Assembly (NCBI GenBank): GCA_050050435.1 | Contig: JASFUE010000210.1 | Span: forward strand, 1-6,064 | Length of the DNA stretch: 6,064 nucleotides | Reading direction: 5' to 3' | From: SG8-40 sp050050435 | Lineage (GTDB): Bacteria; Pseudomonadota; Gammaproteobacteria; Burkholderiales; Eutrophovitaceae | Part shown: piece by piece, positions 1 to 5,229 of the stretch | How positions within the stretch are numbered: the first letter of the stretch is position 1 | Layout of the letters: each line of letters opens with the position of its first letter | Translations under genes and position numbers: made by a program | Notes under the pieces: generated by a model | What the model was told of the DNA's origin: nothing | Database searches by the model: none | The model's input: only the letters and a program-made list of their open reading frames with translations

Positions 1-53
1 AGAGATTCGGCGCACTGCATGCAGACCACCACAAGATTGCCACCATCCTGTGA
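1..53 (+). CDS. Possible C-terminal tail of a rightward gene (partial)
   Basis: Reading from base 3, the plus strand gives a short tail, RFGALHADHHKIATIL, ending at a TGA at 51-53. Its composition looks protein-like, but 16 residues are too few to recognise a family. If real, this gene is convergent with the histidine kinase that ends at 176. Other frames here are also open: plus frame 1 stays open to about 198, and a minus-strand frame from an ATG at 93 stays open to the window edge. Neither has a Shine-Dalgarno or a recognisable motif. This is a weak call that depends on sequence left of the window. Confidence 0.3.
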   Translation, partial: RFGALHADHHKIATIL

Positions 54-175
54 CCGGCCAACCGTAGTCAAACAAAAACTGTACGGCCATCATCGCATGC
101 GCGAAAGGCAATGTGCAACGCAATCCCGCCGGTCGATTGTCGGACGGAGCTTCCAGAGAGAGGGTGGTTTTTCCT

Positions 176-1651
176 TTAACCGGTTGTTGGCAGCGTAAAT
201 CGAAAAATTGTGCCGACACCGAGGGCGCTCTCGACCTCTACCGAACTGCCGTGCAGAAGCAGGATTCGTTGCGCGATGGCGAGGCCCAGGCCGGTGCCTC
301 TTGGTCTGTCCGCCCGGTCCTTGTTGGTTCGATAAGTGCGGTCGAATATTTTGGTCAGGTCCGAAGCCGGAATACCGCAGCCGGTATCGGCGACTTGTGC
401 CGAAACGGAATTCTGGCCGGCTGTGACCGAAAGGCGGATGGTTCCGCCTTCGGGCGTGTATTTGATTGCGTTATCAATGAGATTTTCGAAGACCCGCTCG
501 ATGAGTCCGATGTCCGCGGTGATGAGCGGGGTGTTGGGCGGAAGGTCGCATTCGATCTTCAGATGGCGCTGTTCCGCTTCGGGCCGGAATTTCTGGGCGA
601 CGTCCTGCGCTATTTCTGCAATCGAGAACGATTCGGTATGAAGCTTGCGGTCAGCACTCTCGAGCGTCGCAAGCTCGAACAATTCGGTTGTCAGGCGCCC
701 CAGATGTTCGCTGTGTTTGAGAGCAACATTCAGATAGTGCTGCTTCTCTGCTTCCGAAAGTTCTGCCTGCTTCATCAGCAGTGTTTCGACAGAACCACGG
801 AGGGATGCAAGCGGAGTACGCAAGTCATGCGAGATGTTGGCGAACATTTCGCGGCGTGAACTGTCGGCCGATTGAAGCTCCTTGATTTGCTCTGCTATAC
901 GTTGGGACATCTCGTCAAATATCTGCTCGAGACGATCGATCTCGTCACCCCGGGCGTGGAACGAATTTTCTGGTACGTCCCCCGGGCGCTGAAGCCCGCT
1001 GCTCCTGAAGTCTTTCATCAATTTGGCCAGATGCCGGAGGCGGCGCGTGGTCCAGTGGAAGTAAGCCGCACCTGCCGTAGCCGTCAGCAGCAGGCTAGCA
1101 ACGAGCGCCGCGAGCGTCAGGCGAAGAACGTGGCTTCGTTCGAACATCGCGGTAACGCTGTCATAGGATTCGCCGCCCAGGACAACGTAGAGGTATCCTT
1201 GAAGGCGCCCCTGATCGTGGACCGGTGCCGCCGAAAAGACTTTGCGTCTTTGCGGATTACGCGGATCATCGCCATAGATCGGCAGTCTTGCGTCCCCTGC
1301 CAGGAAAGTCTCGATGGGCGCGAGTGAAACCTGTTTGCGCTTTATCTTTTCCTGTGGCGCCGAGAACGCCAGAATCTGGCCCGCCGGGCTGAGGAGATAG
1401 ACTTCTATCGCAGGGTTAATCTTCATCAACATTTCGAAGACCTGATCGAGAGCCTCCGGATTGACTTGCTGTTTGCGGATCAGCGGTTTCGATTCAACGA
1501 TATTGGCAGCAAGCGAGTGGTTCAGGCTTTGATTGATTTCCTGGATGTAGAATCGGGTGGCGACAGCCGTTAATCCGACGTAGGTGATGATGGTGGCGCC
1601 GAGCAGTATCAGCAGTGCCGCTATCAGCTTGCCGGAAAGTGTCCTGAACAC
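176..1651 (-). CDS. Membrane sensor histidine kinase (HAMP, HisKA, HATPase_c)
   Basis: This is the sensor kinase of a two-component system. It sits in the inner membrane, autophosphorylates on His and passes the phosphate to the regulator encoded just upstream. I start it at the GTG at 1651-1649, 4 bp after the regulator stop, giving 491 aa. The open frame runs on to an ATG at 1816, but those 55 extra codons lie inside the regulator gene and look like shadow sequence, and the GTG sits directly before the first membrane helix. Order: TM1 about 9-31; periplasmic sensor loop about 32-175, possibly a Cache/PAS-like fold; TM2 about 176-198; HAMP to about 255; H-box ISHDLRTPL with phospho-acceptor His275; N-box with Asn394; G1 box VADTGCGIP with Asp422; F-box; G2 box RGTGLGLAI from about 451. 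All catalytic boxes are intact. The RBS is weak (AGG-like), so translation is probably coupled to the regulator. The ligand cannot be read from the sequence. Confidence 0.95.
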   Translation of the reverse strand: MFRTLSGKLIAALLILLGATIITYVGLTAVATRFYIQEINQSLNHSLAANIVESKPLIRKQQVNPEALDQVFEMLMKINPAIEVYLLSPAGQILAFSAPQEKIKRKQVSLAPIETFLAGDARLPIYGDDPRNPQRRKVFSAAPVHDQGRLQGYLYVVLGGESYDSVTAMFERSHVLRLTLAALVASLLLTATAGAAYFHWTTRRLRHLAKLMKDFRSSGLQRPGDVPENSFHARGDEIDRLEQIFDEMSQRIAEQIKELQSADSSRREMFANISHDLRTPLASLRGSVETLLMKQAELSEAEKQHYLNVALKHSEHLGRLTTELFELATLESADRKLHTESFSIAEIAQDVAQKFRPEAEQRHLKIECDLPPNTPLITADIGLIERVFENLIDNAIKYTPEGGTIRLSVTAGQNSVSAQVADTGCGIPASDLTKIFDRTYRTNKDRADRPRGTGLGLAIAQRILLLHGSSVEVESALGVGTIFRFTLPTTG

Positions 1652-1655
1652 GATG

Positions 1656-2363
1656 CTAGCGCCTGTACTGATCGGTGAATTTGTATCCGACGCCCCACAC
1701 GGTGATGACATAGCGTGGTTTGTTCGGGTCGCGTTCAATTTTCGAACGCAGCCGGTTGATGTGCGAGTTGACGGTGTATTCATAGCCGGCGTGGCTGTAG
1801 CCCCATACCAGATCAAGCAATTGCGCTCGGGTATAGACCTGACCCGGGTTTTTCGCGAAGTGTGCCAACAGTGCGAATTCCTTGGCAGTCAATTCAACCG
1901 CCTCGCCGGCGATACTCACTGTGTGCTTGCCGATGTCGATGTGCAGATCGCCGGCGCTGATTGTTCTTGAAGGCTCTTGCCCGGGTTTGCTCATTTCCTC
2001 GATGCGACGGAACACGGCTTTCACGCGGGCCATAAGTTCGGGCATGCTGAAGGGCTTGGTGATGTAATCGTCGGCACCGATTTCAAGTCCGACGACACGG
2101 TCGACTTCTGCGGTTTTCGCGGTCAGCATGAGGATTGGTATATACCTCTTTTGGGCTCGTAACTGCTTGCATATTTCGAGCCCCGGCGTGCCCGGCAGCA
2201 TCAGATCGAGAATGATCAGGTCGAATTCGCGCGCCAGCGCCTGCTCGAAGCCCGTCGTGCCGTCCGCTGCCAGACTGACTTCGCACCCCAGATCCTGCAG
2301 GTGTAGCGAAACCAGTTCGGCGAGGTCGCGGTTGTCTTCAATGATCAGGATACGTCGAGGCAT
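1656..2363 (-). CDS. OmpR/PhoB-family response regulator
   Basis: This is a 235-aa cytoplasmic DNA-binding regulator, the usual length for the family. The N-terminal receiver domain (about 1-120) has the acidic pair Glu9-Asp10, the phospho-acceptor Asp53 in ILDLMLPG, Thr81 and Lys103 in TKPF, so it should be phosphorylatable. The C-terminal winged-helix domain (about 134-232) shows the family pattern: LTAKEFALL, then a recognition-helix region ending in VNSHINRLRSKIE, then VWGVGYKF. It is the first gene of a two-gene operon; the kinase follows after 4 bp. The ATG at 2363 is chosen because the receiver fold starts immediately (PRRILIIEDN). The G-rich stretch before it lies close to the ATG, so the RBS is unremarkable. 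Tandem 11-bp repeats 45-77 bp upstream are a likely binding site, suggesting autoregulation. Which named system it belongs to cannot be told: PhoB-, OmpR- and QseB-like subgroups all share these features. Confidence 0.96.
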   Translation of the reverse strand: MPRRILIIEDNRDLAELVSLHLQDLGCEVSLAADGTTGFEQALAREFDLIILDLMLPGTPGLEICKQLRAQKRYIPILMLTAKTAEVDRVVGLEIGADDYITKPFSMPELMARVKAVFRRIEEMSKPGQEPSRTISAGDLHIDIGKHTVSIAGEAVELTAKEFALLAHFAKNPGQVYTRAQLLDLVWGYSHAGYEYTVNSHINRLRSKIERDPNKPRYVITVWGVGYKFTDQYRR

Positions 2364-2407
2364 CCCCGCTCGCTAAAACAGAGTTAGGTGTCACACACTC
2401 TGTACTT

Positions 2408-2440
2408 TTACCACGAGATTATCACGAAAGAATCACACAC
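2408..2440 (-). promoter_or_regulatory. Candidate response-regulator operator: phased 11-bp direct repeats
   Basis: Two adjacent 11-bp units, TTACCACGAGA (2408-2418) and TTATCACGAAA (2419-2429), match at 9 of 11 positions. A weaker third unit (2430-2440) keeps the ATCAC core in the same phase, so A[C/T]CAC recurs at 2410, 2421 and 2432. Direct repeats with 11-bp spacing are the known binding mode of OmpR/PhoB-family dimers. The site lies 45 bp upstream of the regulator ATG. No convincing -35/-10 pair was found for the regulator gene, which is common for activated promoters. Binding itself is inferred. Confidence 0.55.
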
Positions 2441-2758
2441 AGGATGTATTGGGCTGATTCGGCGCATCACCGTCTTGTCATCCTCGTCCGCCCGGTTGTG
2501 GCCGGATCAGTCTGCGCCCTGCACGCAGCAGCCGCAAGAGGCGCCTGGACTCTAACGTGCGCCGACCGGGAGTCTGTCCGCTCCGGTGCGGCTTTGCGCT
2601 GTCACCATCGTGCCGTTCGTTACAGAAACGCAATATTCGAGGGATAACGCCGTTATATTTTGTTTCCATCATGGCGTTACCTGCTCGTTGTCATGGTCGG
2701 ATATTTCCTCACCAGTTCACGTGTGGGTCCAAGCAACGAATTATTAACGGAGGAACGC
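2441..2758. other. Long leader/intergenic region upstream of the export cassette
   Basis: I find no supported gene in this stretch; short open frames here lack an RBS and look like chance. The sequence turns AT-richer around 2620-2665 after a GC-rich block. A possible -10 box TATATT lies at 2654-2659, without a good -35 partner. CGTTA or its complement occurs at 2618, 2645, 2651, 2675 and 2745. TAACGCCGTTA (2645-2655) is a perfect 5-bp palindrome around a central C, and TAACGCC (2645-2651) can also pair with GGCGTTA (2673-2679). If the -10 is real, the transcript has an untranslated leader of roughly 90 nt. An additional ATCAC lies at 2466-2470. Confidence 0.35.
2749..2753 (+). promoter_or_regulatory. 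Strong ribosome binding site of the small secreted protein
   Basis: A perfect GGAGG lies 5 nt before the ATG at 2759 and 8 nt before a second in-frame ATG at 2762. It decides the start against a longer in-frame reading from a TTG at 2660. It is the best Shine-Dalgarno in the window, consistent with a product made in larger amounts than its neighbours. Confidence 0.85.
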
Positions 2759-3118
2759 ATGATGAGTAACTTGATGAACGCTAAACTGGTCGTCCCCGCA
2801 CTGGCCGGGATCGCCTTGGTCTGGGCAGCCGCTGCCCATGCGCAACCAATTGCGCTGAATGCAGAGCAGATGGATTCGGTGGCCGCGGCCGGCGTCGACA
2901 CTGTGAACGGGTTCGTGTGCCCGGTAATCAAGACAGAAAATGTACTCCATAGCCCCAGGAGCGGGACGTTGGGAGGGGGTGAGTTCTATACCATCGGCGG
3001 CCCCGATGTAACGGTTCCGGTGCGTGCCACCAATGGGGACGGCACCAGCAATCCCGGTGGGCCATTCCTCAAACCGGGAGATCCCAACTATTCGGCGATC
3101 TGGGGTTGCTGCCGCTAG
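2759..3118 (+). CDS. Small Sec-exported Gly/Pro-rich protein with leader-like motif (putative export substrate)
   Basis: This is a 119-aa protein, or 118 aa from the ATG at 2762; both starts suit the GGAGG at 2749-2753. Residues 1-28 are a Sec signal peptide: short N-region with Lys, hydrophobic core VVPALAGIALVWAAAA, and an AHA cleavage site before Gln29. The mature part of about 91 aa opens with LNAEQMDSVAAAG (33-45), which resembles a degenerate double-glycine leader (hydrophobic residues at -12, -7 and -4 before a small-residue site). After it come FVCPVI (52-57), a Gly/Pro-rich low-complexity stretch including GGGEFYTIGGPDV, and a Trp-Gly-Cys-Cys-Arg terminus. There are three cysteines (54, 117, 118). 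It has no membrane anchor after the signal and no internal repeats like those of the FapB/FapC amyloid subunits. From memory, small proteins with similar IGPDV-then-AIW patterns occur in other proteobacteria, without known function. The neighbouring peptidase and outer-membrane barrel suggest it is their substrate. Confidence 0.8.
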   Translation: MMSNLMNAKLVVPALAGIALVWAAAAHAQPIALNAEQMDSVAAAGVDTVNGFVCPVIKTENVLHSPRSGTLGGGEFYTIGGPDVTVPVRATNGDGTSNPGGPFLKPGDPNYSAIWGCCR

Positions 3119-3172
3119 TTGCGCCATCCGCACATCGCCACTGGCACTTGTCAGGGGTATGTGACTGACCGC

Positions 3173-3219
3173 TGCGGGTGCGCCGTTATGGCCGGCGAAC
3201 AGGGAGGGGCGCACCCGCA
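3173..3219 (+). repeat. 12-bp perfect inverted repeat (intergenic hairpin)
   Basis: TGCGGGTGCGCC (3173-3184) is the exact reverse complement of GGCGCACCCGCA (3208-3219), with a 23-nt loop. In RNA this would be a very stable, GC-rich stem. It lies in the 130-bp gap between the small secreted protein and the peptidase gene. No T-run follows on either strand, so it is not a classical intrinsic terminator. It may be an mRNA processing or stabilising hairpin, an attenuator, or a small palindromic element. The hexamer ACTGAC occurs just outside (3164-3169) and at the right edge (3219-3224). Confidence 0.8.
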
Positions 3220-3237
3220 CTGACTACAAGCCATTCG

Positions 3238-3242
3238 AAAGG
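3238..3242 (+). promoter_or_regulatory. Ribosome binding site deciding the GTG start of the C39 peptidase
   Basis: AAAGG lies 6 nt before the GTG at 3249, a good distance. The first in-frame ATG (3276) has only a GGGAT 13 nt upstream, so the GTG is preferred. Either start keeps the signal peptide. Confidence 0.6.
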
Positions 3243-3248
3243 TCTGCA

Positions 3249-3896
3249 GTGCGCAATCGGGATGGTGTTCGCGTTATGGCTGGTTCGATTCTCCTCGCCC
3301 TCGCCATCGGCTTCGGTGATGCCGGACCGGCATTGGCGGCTGATCAAGTGGCGCCAGTGAGGTCACTGACGGAAAAGCGGCATGAGAATGTGGTTCTTCA
3401 GCAATGGGAACTCAGCTGCGCGGCGGCCGCGCTGGCGACCATCCTTCGCTATCAGTACGGCATGGCGGTCACCGAGCGATCGGTCGCACTTGGTCTGATC
3501 AATCGCAATGAATACATCGCGAACCCCGATCTGGTACGACTGCGTAACGGATTTTCCCTTCTCGATCTGAAGCGCTACGTTGACGAAATTGGATATGAGG
3601 GAATCGGATTGGGGCAACTGGCCGTGGCCGATCTCATTGATCGTGCGCCGGTCATTGTCCCCGTATCTGTGCGGGGATATCCGCACTTCGTCGTGTTTCG
3701 CGGCGCTACGTCAGACAGGGTGCTGCTCGCGGATCCGGCGTTCGGCAATGTCACCATGTCGATTGTTAAGTTCGCAGAGGCATGGATTGATTACCGTAAA
3801 CTGGGGCGCGTGGGCTTTGTCGTGACCAGGTCGGGGACGCTGGTCCCGCCGGGTCGATTGCGGGCGCGGGCATCGGACTTCGTTTTCCTGCGATGA
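3249..3896 (+). CDS. Periplasmic C39-family cysteine peptidase, FapD-like
   Basis: This is a 215-aa papain-fold peptidase of family C39, the family that cuts double-glycine leaders. In bacteriocin exporters the domain is fused to an ABC transporter; here it stands alone behind a signal peptide (hydrophobic core about 10-21, ALA cleavage site after residue 30), so it should act in the periplasm. Catalytic features: oxyanion Gln at 51 or 52 and Cys57 in QQWELSCAAAAL; His146 in YPHFVVF; Asp162 in LADPAFG. The triad is complete. The Gly that usually follows the Cys is Ala here. Stand-alone periplasmic C39 proteins next to a coiled-coil outer-membrane barrel match FapD of the Pseudomonas Fap amyloid operon and FilB-type proteins of Acinetobacter. 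Its likely substrate is the small protein encoded 130 bp upstream. The next gene starts 22 bp downstream, so these two are surely one operon. The basic tail (about 196-215) follows the peptidase domain. Family assignment is secure; FapD orthology is less so. Confidence 0.87.
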   Translation: MRNRDGVRVMAGSILLALAIGFGDAGPALAADQVAPVRSLTEKRHENVVLQQWELSCAAAALATILRYQYGMAVTERSVALGLINRNEYIANPDLVRLRNGFSLLDLKRYVDEIGYEGIGLGQLAVADLIDRAPVIVPVSVRGYPHFVVFRGATSDRVLLADPAFGNVTMSIVKFAEAWIDYRKLGRVGFVVTRSGTLVPPGRLRARASDFVFLR

Positions 3897-3918
3897 TGTT
3901 CTCGCTGCAAGGATCAAG

Positions 3919-5088
3919 ATGAACATGCGGTCCGGGAGCTTGCGGGTTGGCCTTGTTGCGTTCGCACTATCGTTTTGCGTGGCGGGCGCAGATGCACAGG
4001 AAGCGGCCGATGCCCCGTCACAGGACATGCGCGTGCAGGACCTCGAGCGCAAACTGGAGGAACGCGACAAGGTCATCATCGAACTGCTCGAACGTGTCGA
4101 GGCGCTGGAACAACGGGTCGGCGTTGAGCCGCACACGAATGAAACGGCTGAAGCACCGGCTGGCGATGATGGACCGGGTACTGATGTCATATCTACGGAG
4201 CCTTCCGAAGACGCGCCGGGAGCGGTCGTAGTCGAAGAGGGGGCGGCGGAGCGTGCCCTCGAGCGAACGCTAACGCTGCAGGGCGCGTTGCTGTTGCCGT
4301 CTGGCGTCTTGGAGATCGAGCCCGGTTTTACCTACGGCCGGCGAGAAGATGCGACACCCACCCTTGTTACGTCATCCGGTACTGTCTTCGCCGGCCAGAC
4401 CCAGCTCAATGCCAATAGCCTGACGGGGGATCTGGTGGTGCGGTTGGGATTGCCATGGGAATCGCAGTTGGAGCTCGGTATCCCTTACCGCTGGCGGCAA
4501 GTCGAGTCCGTCACCAGTGTTGACTTCGTGCCGACTGAGGCGTCGAGCCAGTCGGGGCAGGGTGTCGGAGACGTGCGCGTGGGCCTGGCAAAGACGCTGC
4601 TGCGGGAGGGCCTGTGGCAGCCCGACCTTGTGGGTCGTGTCACCTGGGACACGGCAACCGGCGATACCGTCGACAATGGCGTGTTTCTCGGAGGAGGATT
4701 CGACGAAATCAGCGCATCGCTGACCGCAATAAAAAGACAGGACCCGGTCGCGTTCGTCGGCGGGCTGGGCTACGAGTACACGTTCGAGGATGAACAAGTC
4801 CAGCCCGGTCCGATCGTCTCTGCAAATTTCAGCGGTGATATTGCGCTCAGCCCGGAGACATCGCTGCGTCTCCTGCTGTTTGGCGCTTACCAACAGGAAA
4901 CCGAGTTTTTCGGACGCAAAGTCAGTGGCAGCGACCAGACAATCGGCGTCCTCGGAGTGGGTGGTTCAATGCTGCTCTCCCGCGGCATTTTGCTGGATCT
5001 GTTGGTCGGGGTTGGTTTGACGGAAGATGCCGACGACTTCTCGGTGTCGCTGTCGCTGCCGATTCGATTCCGCCGCCCGATTTTCTGA
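3919..5088 (+). CDS. Outer-membrane beta-barrel with N-terminal coiled coil, FapF-like exporter
   Basis: This is a 389-aa outer-membrane protein. The ATG at 3919 has AAGGA at 3909-3913. Residues 1-26 are a signal peptide ending ADA. Residues about 36-68 form a heptad-rich coiled coil (DLERKLEERDKVIIELLERV and onward). Residues about 70-112 are an acidic, Pro/Thr/Ala-rich linker. From about 118 to the end, alternating amphipathic strands with frequent Gly and aromatic residues form a beta-barrel, and the chain ends in Phe, the usual signal for BAM insertion. The barrel resembles the MetA-pathway phenol-degradation transporter superfamily, to which FapF-type barrels are related. FapF is a trimeric barrel whose periplasmic coiled coil gates export of amyloid subunits, and the same domain order beside a C39 peptidase supports a similar role here. 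A simple solute porin is the alternative. It is the last gene of the cassette; no convincing terminator was found in 5089-5229. Confidence 0.78.
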   Translation: MNMRSGSLRVGLVAFALSFCVAGADAQEAADAPSQDMRVQDLERKLEERDKVIIELLERVEALEQRVGVEPHTNETAEAPAGDDGPGTDVISTEPSEDAPGAVVVEEGAAERALERTLTLQGALLLPSGVLEIEPGFTYGRREDATPTLVTSSGTVFAGQTQLNANSLTGDLVVRLGLPWESQLELGIPYRWRQVESVTSVDFVPTEASSQSGQGVGDVRVGLAKTLLREGLWQPDLVGRVTWDTATGDTVDNGVFLGGGFDEISASLTAIKRQDPVAFVGGLGYEYTFEDEQVQPGPIVSANFSGDIALSPETSLRLLLFGAYQQETEFFGRKVSGSDQTIGVLGVGGSMLLSRGILLDLLVGVGLTEDADDFSVSLSLPIRFRRPIF

Positions 5089-5229
5089 ATACCTGGCAGG
5101 ACAAGGTCGCGAAGGCAGCGTAACACGCGGCCCTTGCAGTTTTGCCGGGCGTCTGCCATTTCCCCATGTTCGAAGCACCGCAACCGATCAACGATACGAT
5201 CTCGGCTTTCGTGCGGCGTGTTGGAAGCG

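Noticed and set aside
54..175. Terminator after the histidine kinase
   Set aside because: CCGTA (62-66) and TACGG (82-86) can pair and the loop is T-rich on the minus strand, but the stem is only 5 bp and no T-run follows it.
113..859. Long plus-strand open frame of 248 codons
   Set aside because: It lies antisense to the kinase C-terminal domains, shows no recognisable motif or RBS, and the minus-strand reading has every histidine-kinase box.
1652..1816. Extended N-terminus of the histidine kinase from an ATG at 1816
   Set aside because: The 55 extra codons overlap the regulator's DNA-binding domain in another frame and have no kinase or membrane features; the GTG at 1651 immediately precedes TM1 and gives normal operon spacing.
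2672..2686. Possible sigma-54 promoter (TGGC followed by TGC)
   Set aside because: The GG and GC elements are 2 bp too close for the -24/-12 spacing.
2660..2758. In-frame N-terminal extension of the small secreted protein from a TTG, with a hydrophobic stretch
   Set aside because: The perfect GGAGG at 2749-2753 and the clear signal peptide right after it place the start at 2759 or 2762.
2744..3220. Minus-strand open frame of 158 codons opposite the small protein
   Set aside because: It is a shadow: no RBS, no recognisable domain, and it overlaps a plus-strand gene with RBS and signal peptide.
5089..5229. Terminator between the cassette and the convergent hydrolase gene
   Set aside because: Only short imperfect pairings (for example CCGA at 5184 with TCGG at 5202) without a T-run; three CGAT copies here look like chance.
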